From: Melanocharis versteri
Taxonomy: Eukaryota > Chordata > Aves > Passeriformes > Melanocharitidae
Assembly: GCA_013397845.1 (NCBI GenBank)
Contig: VZTG01008547.1
Span: 734,008-798,007 of the forward strand
Reading direction: 5' to 3'
Length of the DNA: 64,000 nucleotides
The notes beneath the pieces are model-generated. The model had not been told where the DNA came from. It saw only the letters and a program-made list of their open reading frames with translations, and made no database searches. Position numbers and translations under genes: made by a program. Every line of letters starts with the position of its first letter. The first letter of the stretch is position 1. Below are positions 49,798-63,040 of the stretch, piece after piece.

Positions 49798-52700
49798 ATA
49801 AATGATGACTCTGAAAGACACTCCTCCAGACAGTTTTTCTGCAATTGAATTTGGCCTATCTCAATGTCAAGAGCAGTTTACTATGTAATAACTGGAATTC
49901 TGTTTCAATTTAAGGAACATTTATTTTAATCAGCTTAACATTGATCTCTGGTTAAAAATAGTCACACGATATTTTTTATAGCATTTCTCACAATGGGGCA
50001 ATATTGGTGCAGTATTGATTGCACAAGAACTGTTGTATTAAGCCCTAGAAAATGCAAAATCCACTTCTGCTAAAACATGACATTTTAGGTTCTTTTTTCT
50101 TTTCTGTTCCATTAAAATACCCTTTGCATGTTGGAGTATAAAAATGAGACTGTGGTCACACAAAACAATGTGCTAATTATTTTAAATTGTGCTTCGTAAG
50201 GAATAAAAAAAATAACCAAAACCATATCCCTGCTCCTGAACCCCCGAAACCTTCCTGCAAATTCTGAGCAAACTTCTGCTAATAATGCAACCACACTAGC
50301 TGGCACAAAAATGCGTGTCTGCATTTACAGTTTGCTGGAAGGAGGAAAACAGAAATGTAGCAGATGACATCCACTTATTCATGTCAGCAAATACTTCTGA
50401 GCACTTTGGTGCAAGAGAAATCTCACTGGCTTCAGAAGTGCTACATCAACAGGACTCGAATGGGATTTTCTTCCTGCTATGTTACTTGTCCTGACAAAAG
50501 AAGAGAAGTAATACACAGGGAGTACAAAATCATGTTGGTAACACTTTTGGGCAACCAAACTTGAGTTTATTCTGCTTCAAGGAATTTTTTTTAATGACAT
50601 ATTGTTTTGCTGAGGATTCTCTTAATATAAACTGACTTTCCTTCCTTCAATAATCTTTTTTCTTCTTTTGCACAGCCAAGAGCTCAATAAGACCTCAAAT
50701 GAAAAACCAAATTGTAAAAATAAAATAAAATTGTTTGTTTACACAGAGCTTTATGTGAGTGTAATGAAAATTACCCAGGTGCTTCAGATAATTTCAAGGT
50801 AATGAAGTACATTTTTCATTGCCTTCCATTATAGTTATCAATGTAATCTGCACATCAAAAGGGCACAATTACTGTGGCTACATCCTTGACAAAACTAGTG
50901 TGCAGGATTCCATAAAAATGGATTGAACCTGAAGAGTGAGTGGAGTTTATTTTTCCAATGAAATTCTCTCTAAATGACTAAATAAAATATTAGTTAAGTT
51001 ATAAATAACATAGAAGTGTATTATCTTTAGTATGCTTGTGGCTGATCTCAGAGGATGGTTTTCTCATTTTCATTGACATCCCATTAGGCTATTTGGTGAT
51101 GTTCGTTTTAAGACATATAGTAAATATAAATATATGATTCTCTGAGATCTATTTGCCATTTCTGAGCTGTGTAAAATGCAGTAAGACAGCAACATATGAA
51201 TTACAGCACTACCAGGAAATGTAAGCCATGCCCAGTTAAAGAAACTCTGTCCAGTAGGTAAGCAAGACAATCACTGAAAGCAAGGAAAGAGTCAGGGAGC
51301 TTCACCAAATAGTGAGCTATCTAGCAAAGAATGGCACTGAGAGTGGCCAAGGTCTGCTCAGCCCAGCATCCATCCCTGGCAGTGGGGGGTTAGCAGCTGC
51401 CTCTTTTGAGGAGTAGAGCAAACATAAAATTGCGTTCTCTGTGACCCAGAGATTCCTGCATGAGAGACAGCACCTTTATTACATTGCAGCTGATGGATTG
51501 TACTTCCACAAACTTACCCAGCTCTTTGCTGAACCGGTGTGAATTCAACATCTGTCTCGAGGAGTTTCACAGAAAAACTATACACTGTGGGAAAATTATT
51601 CCAAATGTTTGCTTTGAACCTTTGCTAATGTATATTTATGACACCTCTCTCCTGACACCTTTCCCAAATCTTTTGATTGGAAAGGGGTAATGCACAGCCG
51701 TAGTTTTTCTAAATCATGATTCTAAAGATCTATTTTCAGTCTGGACATCACAGTCTATTGTTCAGTTGCTGAAAGGAAATGCTCTCATATCTTTGCTCAT
51801 CCCCTTTTCCACCTTCCAAAGTTTCGCTATGGCCTTTTTGAGTTGAAAAGGTGAGAAGTATAAACACTAGCCGAGACACCATGGATTTACAGCAGCCTGC
51901 TGATTTCTTCTGATTTTCCATTTTATTCCTAATAATTGTTAAGGTCACTTCTTGGACTGTTATTAACAAATAAACTGAGGAATAAATTTTTATAGAAGAA
52001 CACCTTACAATAACAAGCAGCATTTCCTGAGTGATAATTATTAGCTCACATTGTTTAGCATGTCAGTTAAGTTCAATTTGGCTCCTCTATCTACATTACT
52101 TTACACTGTCTACAGTGAATATCATAGAACAATTTTTCCCAGTTGTTTGCTCTTGCAAGGGTTTTTTGTAATTCTTTTCTATACCTGTATTCTTCTGAGT
52201 AACCCCCAGACTTCCACATTTAGCCTTTTACTTCAAACTCTAGACCATTTAAAAATATGTGGACCATTGCAGAGCCAACCTGATTCCCGCTACAGCTTCA
52301 TGGAAGGGTCATACCCCTTATACTGTGGTAGTTTAATATTTTTAAGAGCTGCTGGACTGGATATATTTAATCTCTATAGTAACTACTGGTCAAATCAAAA
52401 TGAGTTTAAAAACTGGAAATGTTTTCCTCTATGGCACAGTGAGTTTATGAACACCTTGCTATCAAGACATTATTGAGATATGATTCAAAAAATGTTTCTC
52501 AATTCTATTAGAATGATAGAACTAAACAGCCGAATTTAGAAACAGCCAACTGTCTTGAGAAAGATATTATGATTTATTCTTTGAGGAATAAGCCAAGTGC
52601 AGATCATAGCTATAAAAGGAAACTTGACTAATTGAACGGATTGTTTCACGGCTAATCATAAAAAGTTATTTTAGAACATGCTAAAGCTTCTGGTACCATG

Positions 52701-55367
52701 TCTTCATGAACACTATGTCTAGTCCTAGAAAGCAATTCTGGTTTTCTTAATAAAAGTTGAAATAAAGTTTATTATTCCTAAGAAACCAAATTTAAAAGGT
52801 ATGGTTAGAAATGAAGATTGCTTGACCACCCAGAAAGAGAAAGGACTCATCTAAAAAGTCAAATATTATTTACAATGTGTTCGGAAAAATTGTCTTCAGA
52901 CAACTGGCACTGTAGACTTCCTCCAGTGACTCAGCATGATTTTAGATTTAGTATATTGGAACAGGTCCAGGAATAAAAGGCTTCTATTTCCTGCTGTGTT
53001 GCTGGCTTTCTGTGTAACTTTTTATAATCAATGGATTTGTTCACATATTTGTTTCCTGAATGTATCCAACTTCCTGAAAGTCCTTACTAAAGATAATTTT
53101 TCTATATGGATGCTTTGGGTTTTGCAAAACAAATAAACATCTTTGAACACGTAGCAAAATATGCAGCTATATGCAAACACCATCTATTGTTTTAGATACT
53201 AATAAAAATGTGGAAACATGTGTAACAGCTATCAGATGGTTACTCCCTACATTAACCCCTGTTAAAGAATTCATAGGTTCCAAACAGCAGAAACTCAGTG
53301 GCATCTGAAATAGACAGAAAACAAATATGCTAAGCATAAGCCTCCGTGTTTGTTCCAATGGGATGCTAGGAAAATGATTTGGAACCAAATCAAAAAAATA
53401 ATGAAATAGCTGAAGCATTAAATTAATATTTCCGAAGTGAATTTATGATAGGAAATCCTAGCAATTCAGAATAAGTGCTAACCAGCTCAGATGAAGTCAG
53501 CATGTGAAGATTTGAGGGATTTATTAAGGACAACTGAAAATCAACAAGTGTTGGTGATTTATTGAGAGAAGGATTAAAATCTTCCTCCATAGATGCTGTA
53601 AAGGGAGAGGATGAGAGAGAATCCTTTCTTCACACATTTATTATTACGGAGAATATTATAGGATTAGCAATATCCTAGAGCTACTCAAAATAATAAAAAG
53701 CAAAAGGGATTTTGCACTATGTTTAAAGTTGGCCACATACTGTTATTTTCTCTTTTCAGGTTGCTGTTGCAACTTTGATAGGCAACAGTGATTTAGTAGC
53801 AGTAGTTTCAATTAGTGCTTTGCCTAATGAATCAGTAATGGGAAAAAAGCCCTCTCAAGATGCGGTCTTGGGCATCATTACTATTATCCTGGCTGGAGTA
53901 AAAGACTTGCTGCTATTTTTAAGAAAATCAACACATACTGGTTTGTCCATGGTGTATGAGCTGCCTAACAGTACAAGATAATAGGAGGAAGGTTGCTGCA
54001 GAGTGCTACAAGAGGAATAATCCAGCAGGGAATTGCAGATGTTTCTTTTTTTTCCTGCTTCCTTTCATGCCTCTTTCTTTCCTCTTGCATCTTTTGTCCA
54101 CCAGATTTTTTCCTTTCATAAATATCTGCTATTTTAAACCTTATTCCTTGTTAATTCACGCTCTGTTTGTTAAACAAAACCTTAACTTATTTGTTTTTCC
54201 TGCCCCACTTTTCTGCAGATGGCCTCTGTCTACTTATCCTTAATAAAGTTTATGAGGGAGAAAAACCCCCTCTTACTTACAAACAAGGTAAATAGGAAGA
54301 AGTTATTTCCTAATATCAGTGATGTGCATAGTCTCCTTCTATTTAATATATACACCTATTCTACTTTCCATCCTATAACCTCTGGTGTGCGTTTCAAGCA
54401 TTGGTCATGGAGACCATTACAGACATTGAATTGAAGGAAAAAAATCACAGCAAGTCTGACAGTGCTGGGGCTCATGATCATAAATGAAAACTTAAGATTC
54501 TCCTGTAACTGACTCAGAAGTGTTAATCGTTCAGGATGTTTTGTTTATCTTTCCTGAATTCACTTTTGAACTCAGATGGCTACAGATTATAGCTAGTGAA
54601 TTCATTTATTAAGCTCCCAGAGTGCCTAAGAAAAGGAAACCTGTGAAGTATGTCTGTATTTTTTAAGCTTTTTATAAGTAAGGAACAACTTACCAGCTAG
54701 ATAGAAATGTATAAAACTTTGTGCTGCTAGTTCGATTATAGCACAAAAATTATTCACTTTTGATCCAGATTTTTAGTGGTGGTTAAAGCTGTGAGTAATG
54801 AAATCTAATTCATACATTCTCTGCCTTAAAGGTGTGTGCATTTCCATAGGCAAAGATCAGTCCATGATCTCAGGAAACCCATGACTGTTTATTTTTAAGA
54901 TCTGGTTGAAAAAACACCTTGGGGGATTAATGTGGGCAGATACTTTTACCTCTGAGCAAAATGTTTGTTTGTAGATCCACTAGCTCTGGGCACAAATACT
55001 GTGACTTGGCTGGCAAAAATATATGTGAGGAAATTTTTCTGTCTTGACTTTGTGAAAATGGGAAGAAATATTAATGTCAGGCTGAAGAAGGATATGAATA
55101 ATGTATGCTGAGGTTTTGTACCATACCAGCTGAAGTCAGTTAAGAGTCCAAATGCAATTTGCTTGAGCTCAAAGACCTCAGTTAAGTACTACCTATGATG
55201 TAAGGTGTGCACATGCACAACATATATGGTGACTGCAAGCAAAATCTTGTCAAGATACATTCCAGATAATAAATATTGTCATTATAGGCACAGTTTTCAG
55301 TGTTGCCAGTAAATAAGGCCACTTGACAGTTCAAGATATTTGTCAAGAACAAGATTAAGGGAAGATG

Positions 55368-55461
55368 AATATTAAACACATAATCACAACACAATCCTTT
55401 CTCTTGCTACACATATTAAACACAATATTAAACGCATATTAAACACAATTCTTTCTCTTGC
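55368..55461. repeat. Local compound repeat (attaaacaca units and ctttctcttgc duplication)
   Basis: The unit atattaaacaca appears four times with small changes, at about 55369, 55413, 55425 and 55436. The longer block acaatcctttctcttgc at 55391-55407 recurs as acaattctttctcttgc at 55445-55461, exactly 54 bases later. This points to a segmental tandem duplication followed by point changes. Confidence 0.8.
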
Positions 55462-57666
55462 AACAAAATACTTCCTGTATTCTTATTTTCTCTGTCAGAC
55501 TGGAAAAATAGATAAGTGGAGAGATTTCGTCCAAAGCAGGTTAGAACTGGAAATTTGTTTCTAGATAAGTACTCCAAATTTATGTAAATATTCTATATTT
55601 ACAGAAAATGGAAATATTTTTTGCATTTTAATTGATATAAACAAGTTTAGATAGCAACAAAATCCAGAGAACATCTGTTATATATACTGCATATAAACAG
55701 ACAGGAGATTTTTAAATATTTAAATTTGTAAATATTTATACTTTAGATTTAGCATTTGTTGTAAGAGCTTTTGAAACCTTTACAGTAAATTTCCCCGATA
55801 TAAATAAATTTTGCATGAATTTTCTGTGATCCAAGTTAGGAACGATTTTTCTTCTATTTTGCTGCCCTTGTAAAATATCTGTCAAACTTGGCATCTCTGT
55901 ATAGGAAAAAAAATAAGAACTAACCCATCAACAAATTTTTCCATTGATGAGATAGATATATGTAGGCAATGTCTATACTTGCTGCATAGACAAGCATTGA
56001 AAGAGTTTGCAAGGCAAGCACTCAGAAGAAGGAGAACACCAAAATAAAAGTTACACAACCAAGCTTAGGTTTGTTCATTTGTGTTTTATAGATAAAATAG
56101 AGCCCTGTGTACTACCTCTGTGATAAATGGCTGCATTTATTCTCTTTGTGCACTGTTGCCTTCATAACTCCTCCTTGGATTTCAAGTGTCTATATGTTTT
56201 TTTCTGTTATAAAAATTAATAAAGATACTACAGAAAATTGGACCTCATACAAAGCTCAGGTATGTTCATGTGAAACATCTCCTCCCAACCTGATGTATTA
56301 ACCACATGTTCTCCAGAGAAAGTCCTTAATTCAGGAAAGCATTTTTATATAGAAATATTTGAATAATATTTTGTTTCTAAAAAGGCATCTGTGTTCTTGA
56401 ATGGTGAAATGCTTGCTTAACTGCTTTCCTGAACTGGGGCTTAGACTGAATATTTAAGGTTATTTATCTTAGTTCTAGTACTCTGACCTTCATAACTGGG
56501 AGAAAGAGAATGGGTTTGTCCCTGAAAAGGTGCTGAACTACTGAAATGTTTATCTAATTGCTCTGTTTGTACTTGCCAATCTGAACTTGGAGGACAAAAA
56601 ATGATGTGTCCCCAAAGGGCAAGCACTTAATAACATAAACCTATCTGTACTGAGAAGCAGGAAGAACATCCGTATTTATTCGTAGAAATGCCTTCATAAA
56701 ATCTTCAGGAATCCATGGGATTAGTGGCAGTGAGGACAGTGCGGGAGACGAGTTTCAGGGTGTCTGAGAAAGTTAGACTTCTCAAAAAAAGTGCAGCTGA
56801 GGATAACAGGTTGTCTGATGAAGACAGTATTCTTATTACGTTAATAGCTTTCGTGCTAAAACAAAATCTGCATTAAAGTCCTCGATTTTGTAAACAGGCT
56901 GTCAACAACACTTTTTATGTATTCACATTATGTTTTGGCTTATTATTCTTAGTAAAACTGATGCCAGCTTGCATTACATTTGATTGTGGAATGCTAAACA
57001 CATCTCAGTGATAGAACATAAAGGGATTCATACAGTTTTCTCCTCCATAAGGCTAAGCAAAGCATTTTTGTACCATAAATATACACTTAGCTCTTCAATA
57101 TGCTTAAAAGTAAAAGTCTCATAATGGCAGGAGGTAAGCAGCACCAAAGACGCTGCGCCTTGTATTACTATTCAGAGGATTATAGAGGAAAGGGATGGCA
57201 AGAGATTTTATGCAGCAGATGAGAAATGAGAGCTTGCAATCTCCATGCAATTAAACAGAGCAGTTAGAGTCAGACCTGCTCTCTTTTCTACATTTCTGGT
57301 TATTTGGTGCCTGGCAGCTGGGTGTGAGCTTTTCACTTCTGTTGCCTTTATCGTCATTATGTCTCGGGGAGATGAATTAATCAGAGGTGCTTCAAACTGC
57401 ACAGCAGTGATATTTACTTTGGTAACTGAAGGATGACAAAGCTCGAGGAAGGAAATGAAAGGAGAGAGGATTTCTTCAGCCTTGCTTATGAGCCAAAATT
57501 ACCCCTGAGGATGGAGCCATTGATTCTGGCATGAGACATGTCTGCACCTGTATTTTGATGGCTCCTCCTCACAGAAGACCTGATTTAGGACTGCGGAATG
57601 AATTCTCCTGGGGTGAAATGGAGCAAGAAGTAGGACTTTGTCATTGGTGGGCTGTCCAAGAACCAA

Positions 57667-57706
57667 TGGTAGCATGAAAATAACTGACTGGTAGCATGAA
57701 AATAAC
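57667..57706. repeat. Tandem duplication, 22-bp period
   Basis: The 18-base block tggtagcatgaaaataac occurs exactly at 57667-57684 and again at 57689-57706, separated by tgac. The two copies are identical, which suggests a recent event. Confidence 0.9.
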
Positions 57707-60700
57707 ACCTCCCTTAAACTATCCTGCTGGTCACAGATCCCAGCAGCTTCTTAGAGCAGCTTCATTTCACGGTGAGTTGTTCTGTTTTGCTGGAACTTTA
57801 TGGTTAGTCATTGCCTTCAATGACAACTGAAAACATCTGCTCAGGGCAGCCAAGGGGGCCATTGCAGGACCAAAAGCAAAAAACAATGAACACAAGAAAA
57901 GCTCCCTGAAGAAGACAGATGCAAGGGAAGCACCAATAAACTCCTGGCTGCACAACTATCTTTGCTTCATGGAAAGAAATTATTTGCATCATTTTGCCTG
58001 CTGGAAGGACCTGCTTTTCATTGTTGGTGTAGTCATATAGGCCGGTGGGAGTGGCGTGAGGCTTCATCACTGTAAGCAACTGTCAGCAATAGTGTCTCAT
58101 CAGGCAATTTCTCTCCTGCTGCAACTGATACGGAAGGGAAAGGGTAACTGAACCACAACCAAAAAGCCTGCAGGGTACCTTACAGTTGTTTATGTTATTG
58201 CAAACACTGTTAGGTGGGGTTTAATACAGATTTTGTGCAAGCGTAGGTGGCTGGGCAAAGAATTCTCTGGTCACCCATTAAATCTTGTGCATAATTGTCT
58301 CTGTTTCTGTGCATGCATTTAGGAATGGGTCAGTGTAAATAATAGATGAAACCGAAGAGGTGTGAAGGAAAAAGAGAATCCTGTGGTATAAGGATGGTCC
58401 ATAGCCTGTGCCCATGTCAAGTCGGGAAATAAGTCTAGCAGGTGTAATATGCACAAATGACTATGAGCTGGGTAAATAGTATTGAGGTAGTGCTTTCTTT
58501 GCACAGAATTTAGCTCAATCCCTACCTCAATGACATTCTTCTTTGAAGAGATATTATGGTTCCTATTAATTCTTATTCTAACTCTTCTGATCAAACTAGA
58601 ATGTTTTGTTGTTCAGAGTTTTTAGATGAAACCCTGAAGTGGTCCTGTTGAAAAGCTTTGCTAACTGCTCTTTTTCTGCCCATGTAGGAAGATTTTTTGA
58701 TTCCTCTTGTCTATTTCTGAGGAGGAGAAAGCCTCCTAAGTCTTCCAGCAGCTTTCTCACGTATACAGAATACAGAATAAATAGGTACCTCTTTAATGTC
58801 TCCTAAAGAAATGATCCTGTAAGCTAGTAGCTTTGGAAGTGTTGTAGATTTGTGCAAATGTTAAATGAAACTACACTTGGAAACTTAAGACATGAACTGA
58901 AATTGAAATTTAGTTCCTTTTCTTGAAACCGAGAAGCTCTTTTGATGGAATATGCAAGCTGGTATAGTAAAATAAAGGAACTGATGGCATAGAAATCTAC
59001 AGACAACCCGCAGGATGGGTCAGAGAAATCTGACACATTAGGGTCTGCTTAGAGGTTACCTTTGTCACCCTTAATGGTAACACTTCTGTGACCCAACGTG
59101 CAGAAAGATCATCCTGCATTTTCTGCCCAGAGGAACCCTGGCTAGCAAATCTATTGCACCTGTGTTATAAAGGACATGTTTTCAAGAAAAAGCAAAGGAG
59201 ATATAGCTCTCCGTCTATCCACACCTCTGAGAAAACAGCTGGTTAGTAAGCTGATGGAGGCAAAAATCTGTCTTTCTATTAGTATCTTTTCTCTAATAAT
59301 TAATAATTTACTTGCTACTGCACTGACATACACTTGGTTCTGTTATTAATGAGCTTAACTCCACTGATTATACTTTATTGTGGAAATTTCTGTAATATAG
59401 AGACCTCTCTGGCTCTGCTGGACTGGGTTCATTAACACATAATATAGTGAAGTGTAGCCCTGTCACCTTTAAGACTGACCTACTGAAGATCTTGCTCCAG
59501 ATTCCTGGCTCAAGACTGATTTCTGTGACAATGCACCTGCTCACACTAGAAATAAAACTCTCTATCCACTTGGTATGAAAAAGGATACAATAATTACAAC
59601 AGCTCTAACTCTACTTTGTGCTGGTTTGTTAAATGTGATAAATTGATATAAAAATCCCTTTTAGATGTGAATACACAGTAGAAGAAAAATTAATTAGAAC
59701 TTGGATTAACTGAGCATCACTGTTTATTGTGGAAGTGGTCCCTGCTGCTATGTAGAAAGCCTCAGCCCTCGAGAGTCTGTGACTAAAGGACACCAGACTG
59801 AATCACTTAAGTAGTCGTGCTGTCAGTAAACATTTTTGCTTTTGCATACTAATAATAGAGACTCTGGTCTCTATCGTGTGGATCCTTATTATCCTCTATC
59901 TAAGAAAGCAAACCAGCTGCAAAAATATTAGTAGTAGGAAGGGATGAGCATAACAGTTATTGCTGTCCATCTGTGCATAAATTATCTGGTTTATCGGCTC
60001 TACCAAGATGCCCTTGGCATGCAAGCACTGGTTCAGTCAGCTGATATCCATGGCGCCTCAAATGCAGTGTAATTGCAGTGAAACTCAAGAGAAAGGAGAA
60101 TTAGTTTGTGCAGCAGTCTTGTTCTCTTTGATGTGATTCATAACTGCATTTGAAAGATGTTCAAAATGTGCACGTATCAGGTTACCTCCCCAGAGTCCAG
60201 CACTGACTGTGGCAGATCCCTGCCCAGTGTGTGCGTGGGTATTTCTGCCATCTGCTTTGCACCTGAGCTTAGGTGCAGTGAAGACGATTGAAGTTAGAAG
60301 CGCAAAGATTTAAGTCTTTCCTCAGAACTGTAACTTGTGTGTGAGGAGGAAATGAAATTGCCTAAACTGACAATAATATTCTCTGCAAAGGAAAAAATAT
60401 CCTTTTATCAGAAAGCATGCAGTTGAAGTCTGTATCTGAGGTGTCTTGGCATGAGAGGATCCATGCAGGGACTGGAAACTTTTGTTTGAAAGTTGAATTT
60501 ATTGTTTAATTGTAGAAGTGAAATCTTTATGCAATACAACTTGAGGCTCCATTAAAAAGCTGCTCTGTGGCTACTGCTGCAATCCCTTTTCTCTTTCTTT
60601 TCCAACCTGACTGTTGCTTTGCTTTTGTGGCTATTAGCTGTAGTCCTGCCCTTTCCATTTCTTTTATGAGTGTGGTCTACTGATACCAACACATTAAGAT

Positions 60701-62954
60701 CTACAATGCTTGTGCAGTAGCAAGGGTTTTATAAGCCAGAAAAAGTTAGAAAGAGAAGTACAGATAACCCCACTTCGGTGGTTCTTGCATTCCCTCTGGA
60801 AACATTTGTGTGCAGCGTTTGACATCAGAGTACAAATCTTTTAAAAGTTTTCACTAATTCATTCCAAAGAGGCATTCATGGATTCACAGTATTAAATAAA
60901 TAGTGTAGGATGCTGTGCAGCAATATGGTATTTGTGTACAAATATTCAGCAGCTATGATGAAAATTAATTCCAGGATGAGATTAATCTACATATTCATCT
61001 TCTTCAGTTTTGTTCAAAATGGAAAGCAAGAACACTTGAGAAGCAAAGTTAGATTAACTAGCAGTGTATGAATATTCTGGGCTTGATTAACTGTTTTTAA
61101 GACTACTGTTTTTCAACTGAAAAGAATCACCACAGCATTGTTCCTCTTATCTTGTACTTTATAACAATGGTTGGCTTTCATGTGTCTCCCTGCAGCCTGG
61201 GTTTTAAATTTGTGTCTTATTCTCTCTTGACAGTATTTGTCTTTCTTGCCTCATTGGTTCTAGATAATTATTTATACCAATTTTACTTTCAGATTTTTGA
61301 AGCCTTGACAGCTTTGCCTACAGGAATATTTTCCTGGTTTACCGTATGCTTTCATAACCACCTGTCTGTTCTGTTCAGATCAGGTTCTTTAATAATTCTC
61401 CTGTATTGGCAGTGAGAGGTAACTCGTGGTACAACACTTCTACAGCCCACACTTCGGGGTGCTGCCAATCTTGAGCCCTTTACACTTCAGAAGTGGAGGC
61501 ATTTTTACTCTCCTGCCCCTGACACCCTGTGGTGGAGCACAAACTCTTTTAGGCACTGTGATATTGAAATTTTAGCACCACAGTGTCAGGAAAGAAAGGA
61601 AGAATTTGGTTCTTTACAGAAATGTTCCTATTATCACCTGAATGCTGCCATTGCTACTGCAAGAGCTATAGCTCTGATCACTTCTAGTGCCTTAGTGATA
61701 AACGTAGACAGCATTCAGGCCCCTATTATCCTCAGTCTACACGTAAGGAACGTTTAGACTAGAGAATAAATGTCCATGTCTGCACAATGGGCAGACCTAA
61801 GGAATTCTAGACAAGTCAAAATAATCTCTCTGGGCATTTCCAAGCCGAGTCAGAAAGTGTCTAAGGAGGTGCCAGACCTACAGACTTAGCAAGAATCCAG
61901 CATGTGAGGACAGAGGTAACATTTTCAACAAGTTACCTCAAACATTTAAAAGCACTTAACTTGAAAAACAAAACCTTAAATCATGGCTTTGTTTTGCTTT
62001 CTCTTCCAAGAAAATGGCAAAATGGTATAGTGTCTTTTTTTTTCTGACTGCTTCATACAGTTCCATATGACATTGACTGAAACAGTCATTTTAAGCCCAG
62101 TGATTTGTAGCATAGTTTTGTAGAAATGGCATAAACAAGAACAAAGTGATGAGTACAGGTAGATGTTTTCTATGAGATAAATGATTCAGACTAAATGTGA
62201 CAATTTAATTCTCTAAGATATTCCAAAGTGCCCTTTTCTGTTTTTCCTTTGTTCTTTAGATTTGTTTTTTTAATTTGAGAAAAGATAATTTTTTTTTGAG
62301 TGAGACTTGATCTTGGCAAACTGTGATTGCAGATGCTGGCAGAGAAAGGAGTCATGGTTGGTGCTGGAGCCAGAATCAATCACCAACAAAAATTGCGATT
62401 TCCACATGTTCCAGTTGCTATTCAAGGGCAGAGAAGTCATACCTGTGGGAGACTGCTGCTTGTTCTTTCATCCACCACTGTGCAGAGATAGCCAGTGGGC
62501 AAATACTTTAGACATGTTGGTTTTATAAAGGTGGTAAATCCTTGGCTCTATTAAAAATAATGGAAGTTTTGCCACCATATTTTAAAGTGCACAGATCTGT
62601 TTACTCTCCATTTCTGTGGTAGTACTGTCCTGCCTCCCCCCCACCAAGGCTTCTCTTTTAATGAGACAGTTCTAGAATCTCACAGGATTGGCAGTCTGAG
62701 GGGCTCGCACTCCTGCCCTCTGTATGGAGTGGGTTCCCTCGCACAGTTGCTGTCTCCCTTGGAGATGGAAAAGCTCCCTAATACCCTGCCTTACCTTACT
62801 GTTAGAGGCATCTGTGCCCCAGGGGGTGCTTCGTGCCCTCTGAGAGCTCAGATGAGAGAAAAGACATTTCAAGGTGGGAATATACAAGTGGCTGGCTGGT
62901 ACTATGATGATCTGCTGGTAAGCAAAAATCTTCTGCAAAAGATTTGTTCAAAAA

Positions 62955-63040
62955 GCATGTATGTATACATACGTGTATGGATATATGTAAAAAGTATGTA
63001 CAGATATATATATATATATGTATATATATGTATATATATT
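62955..63040. repeat. TA/TG-rich microsatellite
   Basis: The core at 63004-63040 is alternating AT with two tatatatg interruptions (atatatatgtatatatatg). It is preceded by degenerate gtatgtatacatacgtgtatgg. The C-terminal tyrosine/isoleucine run of the 110-codon open frame at 62729-63061 is a translation of this repeat. Confidence 0.9.

Noticed and set aside
49611..49844. - strand frame with repeated CFVLF units
   Set aside because: It is a translation of the (CAAAA)n array, not a repeat protein.
52051..52476. 141-codon open frame
   Set aside because: It needs a non-ATG start and shows no family resemblance or splice context.
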